A stretch of 26,774 nt of DNA from assembly GCA_002633005.1 (NCBI GenBank), contig NMRA01000293.1:461464-488237 (forward strand), written 5' to 3'. Each line of letters begins with the position of its first letter. The stretch's first letter is position 1. The position numbers were made by a program, and so were the translations under genes. Below the pieces are notes generated by a model, which saw only the letters and a program-made list of their open reading frames with translations, did no database searches and had not been told where the DNA came from. This DNA is from Phoronis australis. Lineage: Eukaryota; Phoronida; Phoronidae. This document shows positions 1 through 10,067 of the stretch, piece after piece.

Positions 1-510
1 TTTCAAGTGTCAAATTCGGAACACGGCGCAATCGTAACTTACGGAACTATGGCTAAGTACAAGTATAGGCTCTCTCGCGATATCCCAGACGACCGGCAGT
101 GGCGCTGCGCGCTACGACTCCGTTTCCGTCGTCTGTTTCACTGTGCAATGAAGAAATTTTTACTTCATTTTTTAAAGAAAATGGAATTTGAGTGACGATG
201 AAAAAACAGAAGCTGATGATAAGATGTGAATTTTAATCGAAGCCTTAGTGAATCACTCAGAAACTCATAATTGTCTCTTTGTCAAACCTTAACTTTTAAC
301 TTAAAAGACGATTTCCAAAGCAATCGCGTCATTAATGCCAACACAAAAAACGGATTTGGTCTTTTGCGCAATTGAAGACTATTTTAAATACAACAAATTT
401 GTTACGAACTGATTACACAAAATATAAAAAGTGTAATAAGCATAACAAAAAGAAGTAGGTTTCGCGAGCAAACGCTGTGGACCATTATCAAGTAGGTCTC
501 TTAGACTCCA

Positions 511-595
511 ACCACGAGAGAAATCGTGGTGGTGCAGTGGTAAAGCACGCGCACTGTAATCACCAGGTAGTGAATTCGAGTTTGTGGTATTGGCA
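511..595 (+). repeat. tRNA-derived SINE head (degenerate)
   Basis: The stretch from 524 reads like a decayed tRNA 5' half, TCGTGGTGGTGCAGTGG, which fits an RNA polymerase III A box. About 45 bases later comes a B-box-like GAATTCGAGTTTG. The T arm and acceptor stem do not close well, so this is not a working tRNA gene. A tRNA-derived SINE fits better. Just before it, ACCACGA (511-517) is the exact complement of TCGTGGT (524-530), giving a 7-base hairpin that matches the acceptor-stem sequence. The SINE 3' end is not defined. Confidence 0.45.
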
Positions 596-807
596 GTTTT
601 TCAAGTTTGACATGTTCTCCGTTTTTTATCTTTTTCATTTGCCTTTTTTTCTTGGATAATACTTCAGGAATCACGGAAAATGATTGATTTTTAGAGGGAA
701 AAACAGAAAAATGTTCCTGGTGGCAAACCCCCTTTCCGACCTCCCCCCATTCGGTGTTATGCGCATCTACAATCGTGCTGTGTGCAAAAATGTTTACAAA
801 CAAAATG

Positions 808-845
808 TTGGCCCCCCCTTGTGATATCCTAGATCCGCCACTGTT
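808..845 (-). repeat. Possible transposon terminus
   Basis: Read on the minus strand, the sequence starts CAGTGGCGGATCTAGGATAT and runs into a G-rich tract. Starts of this kind (AGTGGCGGATC...) recur as ends of short interspersed DNA elements in many animal genomes. A similar TTGGCGGATTTAGAAGGGCC lies at about 5676-5695. No second end or target duplication could be fixed here, so this is a resemblance only. Confidence 0.25.
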
Positions 846-944
846 ATTAGTACATCACACTCTAGAGATACTTATACAGATTATCTCAATGAATAGTAGT
901 TATGTGTGTGTTCTCAGATACTTTGTACTTTTGCTCGCGTGAGG

Positions 945-950
945 TTTAAT
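945..950 (-). terminator. Candidate poly(A) signal ATTAAA of the ankyrin gene
   Basis: ATTAAA on the minus strand, about 290 bases after the stop codon of the ankyrin gene. It is the commonest variant of AATAAA. I saw no canonical AATAAA closer to the stop. This is a weak call because the hexamer is frequent in AT-rich DNA. Confidence 0.2.
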
Positions 951-1236
951 TATTTTTCACAAACAGTTGTGTCGAACGAAAGACCAGTTTTTAAAGTCAA
1001 TGTCCAACAGGCAGACCTCAGTCGTCTTCTGCATATTAGTGCGTACACACTAAAAATACATGGAATTACGAAATGTAATGTAATATTCACAAGTTTGCCA
1101 AAAAGAAATTTGTCCGAACCCCATGAAGGTCAATAACTCTTGGAAGATTCTTCCATAATGCTGAGGGTCACAGTGAAAGCATCACACCAGGTATATTTAC
1201 CGAGTTAACACAAACTATTCGTTACCATCATAATGG

Positions 1237-2826
1237 TCACGTGTTATTATCTGATGTCTTCTTTACTTCTTCGTGCGGGATGGGAGTGTCTGCGTGTTGC
1301 TTTGCTTCAGAGGCGCTACTCGTTTCCTTTTGTTTGGAAGCCTTTAGCAGCAATTTTAACGACACACTATTTGTTGTACTACCTTCTGCGCTTGCCGACC
1401 TTGGCGTTTCATTCCCTTCACTCTTATGGTTCGCTTTTGTTACAAGTTTACTTGATCTTTCGCCAGGTGCTGCGGAATCGGACACGCCTTGTTTCTTTGC
1501 CGCCTTCAACAACAAGGACGACAAGCCACTTCCGACGGATTTTGCCTTTGGTCGTTTCATTGCTCTTGCCAATATATCAGCCGCTCTTTGCTCGTCAGGT
1601 GTACTACCGTGGGAAGGCGATCCACCGTCCACCATTGAAGGAGCGGAGGCGATTTTCCTCGCGGTGAACTTTCCTGCGGACCAGCGGAGTCTGGACCTCG
1701 CCTTATCCGGAGACGGGGAATTATTTCGCGAACTGTCACTCTCACCACTGGCATCTCCTCGAGATCCCTTTTTCATTCTTGATAGCAAACTTTTAAGAGC
1801 ACGCGCAGAGCGCGGAATTTCTTCCTCGGTGATTACTTTTGGTGGCTCAGGTTTTGGCCACGTTACTTCAACGTGCTTCCGATACGAAGACGTCATCTGT
1901 GGCTCGTACGTCTCATACATCAACCGCAACGTTCCCCACCCAGTCTGTGAACTAATATCTCTGGGAGGTATACTTGGCAGCTGGCTTGACTTTTCAGTGT
2001 TCCAGTGACGTGTTGGCGCAGTGGTTGGCCTTTTGGCGCCAACACATGGCTTTCTGTTCGTGACACGACCCTTTCGTTTACTACAGCCTAAGGGTGCTGT
2101 ATGCGGCCGCCTGCAAAGCTCTTGTAAATGAGTGTCAATTTCTGATGGAAGCTTCCGCTGAAACAAAGTGCCGAGATCAAATGGATTGACATCATCGGCA
2201 ATTTCATAATGAATCTGAAGCCACTCTCGAGGCGTTTTGAACAGAAGTCCATCTTTAACCGTCAGTGACGCTCTTCCCTTGTTTACCAGCACACGCGCAA
2301 TGTCCAAGTGTCCAAACTGACATGCAGTATGAAGCGGGGTAAACCCAAAATTGTTACGAATATTTACGCCCAAATGGTATCGCACCATTTGTTTCAAAAC
2401 GGTTTCTACTGTATCTAAATTCCCGGATGCACTAGCGTAGTGTAGCACTGTATTTTTGAATTCATCTTCTTGGTTCAAATCATAATGGTCCGAGTCGTTG
2501 ATCAGAAGACGCAGAACCTCTACATTATTGCCTCTGGCCGCGTGGTGCAGCGACGTCATTTGGTGACTGTCCTGTAGCGACTTATCGGCATTGAATTTCA
2601 GGAGAAGCGAGCACAGCCGAACAGCAGTTTTAGGAGTCTTTATGTAACAACACTTCATAAGAGGCGTTAGGCCGCCTGGATCCCTTTGATTTGGATCGGC
2701 ACCCATTTTCACATGGTACCGGAACTGTTGGATGCGTCCAGCGCGTAGCGCATTATGTAGAGTCATACGAGGATGAGGCTGATAATCTGCCAACTCAGAG
2801 TTGTCGAAATCTTCTATGTACTTCAT
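1237..2826 (-). CDS. Ankyrin-repeat protein, single coding exon (529 aa)
   Basis: The product is probably a cytosolic protein-binding scaffold; its partner is unknown. Five ankyrin repeats can be read: residues about 21-50, 52-88, 90-121, 124-158 and 160-194. Repeats 3, 4 and 5 carry the helix signatures TSLHHAA, TVLHYAS and TPLHTAC. Beyond residue 215 the chain is low-complexity, basic and Ser/Lys-rich, so likely disordered. It has two RPxTAP motifs (240-245, 266-271) and three similar Leu-Leu/Lys segments (343-353, 434-445, 488-500). The start at 2826 has A at -3. An in-frame TAG lies just upstream, inside the same exon, immediately after a strong acceptor site. The frame is open to TGA at 1237-1239. 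I cannot place it in a named ANKRD family. Long plus-strand frames over the same bases are antisense shadows. Confidence 0.85.
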   Translation of the reverse strand: MKYIEDFDNSELADYQPHPRMTLHNALRAGRIQQFRYHVKMGADPNQRDPGGLTPLMKCCYIKTPKTAVRLCSLLLKFNADKSLQDSHQMTSLHHAARGNNVEVLRLLINDSDHYDLNQEDEFKNTVLHYASASGNLDTVETVLKQMVRYHLGVNIRNNFGFTPLHTACQFGHLDIARVLVNKGRASLTVKDGLLFKTPREWLQIHYEIADDVNPFDLGTLFQRKLPSEIDTHLQELCRRPHTAPLGCSKRKGRVTNRKPCVGAKRPTTAPTRHWNTEKSSQLPSIPPRDISSQTGWGTLRLMYETYEPQMTSSYRKHVEVTWPKPEPPKVITEEEIPRSARALKSLLSRMKKGSRGDASGESDSSRNNSPSPDKARSRLRWSAGKFTARKIASAPSMVDGGSPSHGSTPDEQRAADILARAMKRPKAKSVGSGLSSLLLKAAKKQGVSDSAAPGERSSKLVTKANHKSEGNETPRSASAEGSTTNSVSLKLLLKASKQKETSSASEAKQHADTPIPHEEVKKTSDNNT

Positions 2827-3500
2827 GGTTGTGCGGTACTATCTGGAACAAAACAAAACATTTGCCTATTTAAAATGAATTGAAACAGAGAAAAAAGATC
2901 TCGTCAGATATTTTTCCATTATTCTCGTCAACACCTACTTTCTCCGATGATAGTGAAAATAATACAAAAAGACAATTAATATACTAACAGGAAAATATTT
3001 TGAAAATAAATAAGGAATACTAACAATTCCTGCTTTGTAAGGTCTAACTATTCTATCTGATCTGAAGAAAACCGAATAGCAATCAGCGACGACTATATCT
3101 CATGGTTGTTTAGAAACAACTGCTCTCGGCCTCGGTATCTCCACCAACTCGTAGTACGCAAACTTTTCTAGTCAGACAAAGGTACCACGTGTTTATTGCA
3201 CATTTACGGACATTTTTGTTATTGAATATATCAAATTTAAGACGCTTGTTGCTACTATTGAAGCGGTAATAATGCAATTACATTCAAAATACTTATAAAA
3301 CCTGTTTGTTCTCAGCTTGGAAATCAAAGACGAGTACATTGTAAAACAGCGCAATAAAGTACATAACCACAATACACGGCATATGAACGGCTATTGAGTG
3401 GTCACTGCTCCTTGTAAATGTATGACGCGCCAAATTGGATATTAATTGAAATAGTGTCCGAAACTCACCTGTTTAGGTATTTAACCTGCCAATGCACATA
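2827..3500 (-). other. Predicted 5'UTR intron and leader exon of the ankyrin gene
   Basis: On the minus strand a polypyrimidine run ending TTTTGTTCCAG stops 16 bases before the ATG, giving an acceptor with its exon edge at 2842. Upstream, AAACAG|GTGAGTTTCGG gives a good donor with its exon edge at 3469. Together they define a 626-base intron, 2843-3468, entirely in the 5'UTR. The leader exon would start somewhere above 3469; its 5' end is not visible and the end given here is arbitrary. The acceptor is well supported. The donor pairing is inference. Confidence 0.4.
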
Positions 3501-4248
3501 CGCGTGTTTACTGCAACAACGTTACAACACCTATGTCACCGGCTAGCCAATATTCACTACATAGTTATTTACAATCAATGTCGACGTGGAGATATTGGAC
3601 AGTCATCAAAACAGGCCGTTTTGTTATCGATCATCAGGATCTGCGCTTGCACGACAAACTCCTTACAAGTAATGGAACCATTGTCATTCACTTAATGACC
3701 AAGTCTAAAAGATTGCAAGTGAATGCTCGACAGCGTTCAAGCAATCAGAGAATACTTAGAACGAACGAAAAGTCTCCTTCTCAGGTAGGCTACTTTACCC
3801 CACTAGTACTCCATGATTCGAATATTTCCTGTTGACATCGTTATTGCTTACGCCCCTAAACATCCTAATTCAATTGTTTGCAAAAACAATCGAACAGCAT
3901 CTCCAATACAGGCTTCATGTAACAAAAGAACTGCGGTCAGTGAGCCTCCTTTACAAGTTTCGCCAGTTCTAGATTATTGACTGACAACTACTCGAAGAGG
4001 GGTCTTTTAACGCCGTTGCCTGGAAGACGCGTAATTTTCCTTCGAGCTATTAGCTTAGTCTAATGTTGTACACCCCGGGCTTAAATGTTTCATTTCAGTG
4101 AGTTAAAAAAGATTAAGCTTTAGTTGTTAAATTATTTCGAACCGAACTTTGTAAGTGGATAACTTTGATCGTTGGGAGGATGTCAAAAGTTCAGTTAACA
4201 GCAACATGCGGACGCTTATAAAGACGAGTAATGGCAACACGACGCCGG

Positions 4249-4268
4249 AACACCCGACCACGGGTGTT
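4249..4268. other. Perfect 8-bp hairpin, 4-base loop
   Basis: AACACCCG, loop ACCA, CGGGTGTT. It is not the histone-mRNA stem-loop, which has a different stem and loop. It lies in intergenic DNA with no gene attached and could be chance or the centre of a small element. Confidence 0.4.
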
Positions 4269-6859
4269 TTCGTAGCATCACATTTCCCCTTGGTGGCACT
4301 GTAAAGTTAGACTGTGGCCGCAGGCAATTTGCAATGCCTAGAGATTAAATATTTGGGGTAGGCCAGGTTTAGTTGCATTTTTGCGATAGACATTACGTGT
4401 AGGTTCAGTGAATATGGGTTTGCTTTATTTCTGAACACGTTAGAAATGAGCAGTCCACTACATAGGCAGTTGATACTCCCTTTTCAAGATCGCCCTCTAT
4501 ATTGCTGCATTTTTGCGTAACGACAGAAATGTGCTACAATTTGAGATAGCCCAGAATTACAAAAATATCTAGTTGGATGGCAGCACTTTTGCGTTCAGAA
4601 TTTATGGTTGGCTCCTGTCTAACAGTGACAGGGAAGTGGTGGTTTTGGTTTGAAAACTGTCGATTTTGTGTTTTTGCCACCTTTTTTCGTAGTTTCGCTT
4701 TCTATTTCGTTGGAAATGAAAGGGCGGAGACAGAACAAAGTTTTTGTGGTCACGTGTAACGGTTTTGATGTGAAACGGCTCACAACTTTTCATTTTGTTC
4801 ATAAAGATTTTGACACGGGGTGTAAGAATGGCAGCGAGTCCAATGACGAGTGCACTGCCAAGCAAAATTCCGTGAGAACTGTTCAACGCTTCCCTCGGAG
4901 GTGAGCGTTAGCAAACTTCAATGCCAATCATTTTTCACTTAAGAAGTCACACTGACTTGCTACATAACAAGTCTGCACAAGTGCTGATGACGTTCACCTC
5001 CTAGGTAAAATTCGAGGCTATACCCGATGTATTCCGTATATGAAACCGGGTGTTACGCACCAAGGTCTTTCTGTCATTTTCATGCATTCTGGGTTCCGCG
5101 GGGTCCTCGACTATATTTTTGACAGGAAGGTGTAGCTGGATATAGCCATAACAGAGAGTACTTGAAAAGACCCATGAAAACACCCATTCGAAGGGGTTTG
5201 TTCCAGAAACACTACTCTTTTGCATCAAGTTATAATATATGTGTCAAGTTCAAAAACATATCCTTTTTTGTAGGGATTCTTAAACAGCTTAGTCATGTTT
5301 AACATATAAAAGATGAAACAAAACAAGAAGATATGCATGTCTGTCAAGACTGAGTACTTGGTTTGTAACCAAAGCTTTTAAACATAGATATTCTGTAGTT
5401 TCATATAGGCGAAACATTTTGTATGGCAAAATTGATTGTGAAAAGTGACACTTCTAAGCGGCACGTCCCTTTCGTATGGGAGTACCCCCATTATTCTGGA
5501 AGGTTTCGGGTAAGAATTAGCGTTGCCACTCACTCACAATCCAGGGAAGCTCAATGGCTAGACAATTGAGGAAAATTGTGCCCAAGACAGGTGACCTCGT
5601 GCCTCACACAGACAGATTCCCGGCCTGCCCGTCACCGCAAAGCCTTCGCGTACTGATTACATGCATGTAACGCCATTGGCGGATTTAGAAGGGCCCGTGC
5701 ACCTTTGATACACGTCGGCATGTCTGAACATTGACCTTCGAAATTTGTGGTTGAGCCTGGGTCACTAAGGTAAATGTTCACGCCATTAAAACAAAGAATT
5801 GTAATGTGAGACTTCAACCAGGAAAGAAATGTCCCTTTCATCAAAATACCGCCTAGTATGTCACCGGTTGAGCATAAAAAATACCTTATAGATGAAATTA
5901 ATCTCGACGTTTTATTGAAAGTTGACGAATCCTTCAGTGTTTTTTTTACCATTTTTGAATTGCTTGGCATTGAAACCAGAAAATAATTTTACAAGTTATC
6001 GCATTCAATAAAAAAAAGAAATCAGCGAACACATGGAGTGAAATCGATAAACTGATGGAACTTTGACTGAAGCGCGAAAGCGATCTTCCGACCATGGCTT
6101 TAGGGACAGCAATTAAATTTTCCCAATTATTGTTACAGCATGCACATACGTCGTGTGGCTTTGGGGATATTTGTACCCAAATCAAATATCAAGATTCGTT
6201 TCGATATATCACAAAATTCTGTATCAATTCGTATTTAAATTGTCTTATTCGCCAAACTCTGGCTCAGCAAAAAATGATGGCAAGGAAATTAATCTCTTGT
6301 ACAGCGCCTGAGTTAGTTGTTTTTGGTCACAAACATAAGTTTTGGTGGACTATTCTATATTGCCATTGTGTCAGGATAAAATACAAAACGTAATATTTCT
6401 AAAGCACGACAAAATAAGGTAAGATTGCAAACACCATTTTAATGCGCCCGTTGGCCGGAGCTGTTGAGTGCAGTCACAGTGCCTCAACGAAATTCTTCAA
6501 GTTACGCTCGAATGACGCGGGTGCGCACCTGAACGTTATCGCCGACATAGTATGGACATTGAAAGGGTACAACAGTGTATTTAAAACGGTATTTTTTCTC
6601 TCTCTAGATGTAGGTTTTCAGGAACATTATAAATAAAAATAATAAGCGTACGCCAGGCGTTAACCTCAAAGAATGAAATAGTCGATGTCCGACCGCTAAT
6701 TAATTGGAATTGATTGCATCTCAACTTGTCAAGAATCAATAGGAAAGCTATTATTACACGATTTACACTCACATCGTCGGTCTTGGTCGCGTTAATCAAT
6801 ACTTAAGGAGATGAGCTTTCGCATCAACAAGAATTACAAAACAATTTGGTTGATGAGTT

Positions 6860-6885
6860 GCGTGGAAAATTTTCATTTTCCACGC
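6860..6885. other. Perfect 11-bp hairpin, 4-base loop
   Basis: GCGTGGAAAAT, loop TTTC, ATTTTCCACGC. All eleven base pairs match. The flanks do not extend the pairing and no gene is attached. No family is recognised. Confidence 0.5.
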
Positions 6886-7472
6886 CACCCACACGTCGAT
6901 GTTTATTACGCAACATTATGTGTATCCGTTTCATACGTTTCAAAGCTCAATATCAATTCGCCCTACCGAGGCAACAGAATTATGGTTCAGACGAAATACG
7001 CAAGACTAAAAGACTTCTCAATTTCTGTCTCTGGACATTTTAACAGAACAGCCCTTTTTAACTGGAGGTCATTTGGTCACTTCATAAAATAACACGATTC
7101 TAATTTTCTTAGGTGCACATCCGACCAATCTTACAAATTACTTTAACACTAAAACATAATATGATCAATGTATCGGTTTTGCATGATTACTCTCAATAAA
7201 ATACCAATTTGTACAGTCCTCAAATCAATGCCTTCAAGGTCTTGACTCACCAACAGCCGACGGTAATGCAGGAATCCACATGATTTAAATTCTATACCCT
7301 AGCCTAAAAAACTGAGGGACAAATAAATACATTACATCACTCTCTTTTATGGTGACTGCTACGACGGCATAATAAAAACAAATGTTCGAAGTAGAAACTA
7401 TAGCTTCATGGTACTAGTAATAAGGCAAAGCTTTTAAAAATAGCGCATCTTATGGTCCTGTCACTCCAAAGC

Positions 7473-7785
7473 TGCATTTCACTTTGTTTAGCTGCGCAAA
7501 AACGAAAATCGAATTCGACTTTTTGCTCGCATAAATTCGGTTTCATATACAATGCTTGCTATTCAAGTCACAGGCAATGCGTACACGCACCATTTTCGAA
7601 TTAGCAATTTCAATGTTGGCCATGCAACCCCAATAAACATTTTGTTTAGTCGCAGAGAGTTTCCATGGTCTTGTTGCCGGGAAACAGAAATAGAATTTTA
7701 TCGCAGTAAGGAGTATAATGAGATCAACTTTATTAGAGAAAAACCCTAATTGGATTTTCGTTTTTAGCAAACTAAACGGGCCAAA
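7473..7785. mobile_element. Foldback (MITE-like) element, copy 1
   Basis: The left arm (about 7483-7528) contains TTTGTTTAGCTGCGCAAAAA followed by CGAAAATCGAATTCGACTTT. The reverse complement of the right arm (about 7735-7780) contains CGTTTAGTTTGCTAAAAACG followed by AAAATCCAATTAGGGTTTTT. The arms therefore pair over roughly 45 imperfect bases around a centre of about 200 bases. No transposase is present, so this is non-autonomous. The arm sequence is shared with the shorter palindrome at 23127-23251, which supports a family. Exact ends and target duplication are not resolved. Confidence 0.55.
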
Positions 7786-9439
7786 TACACAGGACTGTCT
7801 ATGTAAAACTGTGTCATGCTTTCATAAAATATCTAACATAAATGCAGGTATCAAGCTGTACTCAACAGTACTTACTAATTGAAGATTTGACATTGAAGCT
7901 GAGATAAACGCCGCTTTCCGTCTATTTTAATATCGCTGTAACTTTGTCCTTACTCAGACGAGAAGTCATTTCTGGGTTTCCAAACAGCTGATAGTTCGTT
8001 ATTCGTTATTCCACTGATATTCGGCGTACGAAATAACACGTCATCCAAAGTTAACTAGCAAAGCTTGATCTCAAACGATAATGAACGGACAACTCCTTGA
8101 AGCTTTGAAATCACTTCAAAATTTGACCACGGGACAGTCTGACCGAGACCACGGCAACTGGTTTAAACAATATTTTTGTGACGTTTATTGCCACTTAAGT
8201 CATTCTGGGCGAGTAATTTTACGAAAGGTAGCACTAATTTCACATTAACAGTGGAATGCTCTACCACAGAGCAAAATCTAACATTATGCGCAGTATTTTA
8301 AGCATATTTAAATGGTAAAGACATCGGCCTTGCTTTTCAGCATGTCTGGCAGACATTTAGCAGGAGTTACTTGGAGGCTTGTAATAAAATCGTATAAACA
8401 CAACTGCTCTGGTAAAAGCGAATAACTTCAAGACGTCTATCCCTATTCAACAATAATCCTCGGTCAAATTGCATTTTCGAACCACAAAAAACGTAACCCT
8501 TTCAGACCTCATTTTGTGACAGGGCGGTCCCAGCTGGAGATCATTTCAATCTTCAGGGACATAATATCAACTGTCTCAGTGCTGATCAAAGGTGGCCTTT
8601 TGGAGATTCATTTGCGAAAAATGTGAAGCCGCATTTCAGTATGCTAAGTTAAAACCAACACTTGAGGCCGTAATAGCGATATCGCTGGGCTTAGTAAACT
8701 CTGCACTGGATTAGCTGCACTGCTTCCTCTGTTACTTTGCTAAAAAGAGCAAAATTGAGACTCTATCTTTTAACTGATGCAATAATTTTTTACTAGTGGT
8801 CCTTATTTTCGAAAGAGAAAATCACGTGATGGCAGCAGTCCATACTTTTTACCCATCACCAAGTAATACCAGGATGTGGCACATATTTCAAAATGAATCA
8901 AGCATAGGACAGAACAACATGCTACTGTCCCACTTGATGTTTCTTCCTTATCCTGGAGACAAAGGAGAGGAAAGAAATGACAAACAATAGTAATTAATTA
9001 CAAAGTATATTTAAATGCAAAAGACAAATAAACCATTATCTTCAATTACAAAAAGGAATTTCTAGTCACTTCCACTTAAAAATTGACAATTTTAGGGGTG
9101 ATATGTAGGCCTCCTTGGGAACACAAACACCTCCTAATACAAAAGTTAATTTGAATGAGTATTTAGGTATTGCAAAAGTAAACACAGCATATAGGAACAC
9201 ACAGCAAATTTGTAAATAACTTTCTGTTGAAGAAAGCAGTAGGGCCGTTCGGATTGCACGGTGATAGAAATCTCCATTGCCACAGAGATAAGAAAGCGCG
9301 TAACCTCGTTTTGGAAATCAGCCACATTTTCATGTCGGGAAGGCAAAGAATTTCGTTCACATCACACATCCACGGGTATTTGTCCAGTTTATCAAACTTT
9401 CTCGCGTCAGAGTTTCAGCCCACAGCACAGCAGTAATAC

Positions 9440-9445
9440 TTTATT
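9440..9445 (-). terminator. MFSD1: Candidate poly(A) signal AATAAA of the MFSD1-like gene
   Basis: AATAAA on the minus strand, about 500 bases beyond the stop codon at 9948-9950. It is the first canonical signal seen downstream of the stop and would give a 3'UTR of about 0.5 kb. The call rests on motif and position only. Confidence 0.4.
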
Positions 9446-9746
9446 ACTATTAGCATTAGAAGGACGAATAGAGTAATGTAACAGAGAAAAAATTGTAAAG
9501 AAGCAGACAACAAATAACATGTGAAACTCCAATGGCACGAAAACGATGCCGCAAATGTGCCTGGCAGATGTTTATGGCATCGTGGGTAAATACAGTGAGA
9601 TTCGGGTGTCGCTGCTTAATTCGGGACGGCCCTATTGTGTTTCTTTCTTGACAAATGAACCACATAGGTCATAGGTCACACTCATGGAGTTCTACCTTTG
9701 ATCAATTTATGCTCCTGTGTTGACTAATCCATCACCTCAACATGAA

Positions 9747-10009
9747 GGATTAATTTAAGCTTGACTGTAGAATGAACAACTGCAAATCACTTTCAGCATA
9801 CTTTATGTCTCTGAGGGACTAATTTATACTATTGCTTATACTATACTGTAATGACTGCTTTCATTGAATGTGTTTGAGGGACTGTTTTATACTGCTCTGA
9901 TTCTCAGCTGCATAATAATGGATTGCTTTCATCGTGTCTCTGGAGGATTAATTTATACTCCTATCTCGATTGGATAACAACGGGTCGCTTTCATCGTATG
10001 TCTCTTCAG
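9747..10009. repeat. Degenerate ~64-bp tandem repeat spanning the MFSD1-like stop codon
   Basis: Four diverged units lie head to tail, starting near 9747, 9816, 9879 and 9945 (about 69, 63, 66 and 65 bases). On the plus strand each opens with a form of GGAYTAATTTATACT and later carries a form of GCTTTCATCG followed by TGTCTCT. The unit at 9945-10009 encodes the last 19 residues and the stop of the transporter. The other three lie in its 3'UTR. Reading the same register on the minus strand gives DESDPLL in the coding unit, DESNPLL in the next, NESS in the third and AESD in the fourth. Confidence 0.65.
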
Positions 10010-10067
10010 ATAATCTGTCCATGGCTTGCTGTCGCTTTTCCTTTCTGCTTTGATTCAGCACACTTCC
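9948..10067 (-). CDS. MFSD1: MFSD1-like exon 14 (C-terminal tail)
   Basis: 120 coding bases. The acceptor is TTTTGTTCACCAG with exon edge 10067. It encodes GSVLNQSRKEKRQ (similar in place and character to the family's QGGNLNYSARQRE) and then the acidic ETYDESDPLLSNRDRSIN tail with a [DE]xxxL[LI] sorting motif. The TAA stop is at 9948-9950. It joins the previous exon in phase 0. Confidence 0.82.
   Translation of the reverse strand, partial: GSVLNQSRKEKRQQAMDRLSEETYDESDPLLSNRDRSIN

Larger units (their letters stand above)
1..1236. other. Region downstream of the ankyrin gene, no coding gene seen
   Basis: I see no supported protein gene here. The part next to position 1236 should be 3'UTR of the minus-strand ankyrin gene. 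The rest holds pieces that look like mobile-element remnants: a tRNA-like SINE head near 524-595 and a transposon-type end near 808-845. An inverted 8-base pair, CAGACGAC at 86-93 and GTCGTCTG at 128-135, flanks a GC-richer patch. The short open frames have no recognisable domain. Confidence 0.5.
3501..9439. other. Intergenic region, no gene recognised
   Basis: About 6 kb between the ankyrin gene's inferred leader exon and the 3' end of the MFSD1-like gene. Open frames are all under 115 codons and show no domain, no codon-use signal and no linkable splice sites. What can be seen is a foldback element at 7473-7785, perfect hairpins at 4249-4268 and 6860-6885, and a possible transposon end near 5676. 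Promoter elements of the ankyrin gene should lie at its left end, but none is clear enough to call. Confidence 0.5.

Noticed and set aside
524-595. Functional tRNA gene
   Set aside because: The T arm and acceptor stem do not pair properly; a decayed SINE head fits better.
1142-1154. GGAAGATTCTTCC as a heat-shock element
   Set aside because: It is a perfect palindrome that fits the element, but it lies in the 3' region of the ankyrin gene with no promoter evidence.
1241-2008. 255-codon plus-strand open frame (and a 144-codon one at 1233-1667)
   Set aside because: Both lie antisense to the ankyrin gene. The minus-strand frame has clear ankyrin repeats, and the plus-strand products show no domain.
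5632-5970. 112-codon minus-strand frame
   Set aside because: No domain, no compatible splice structure, and it overlaps a possible transposon end near 5676.
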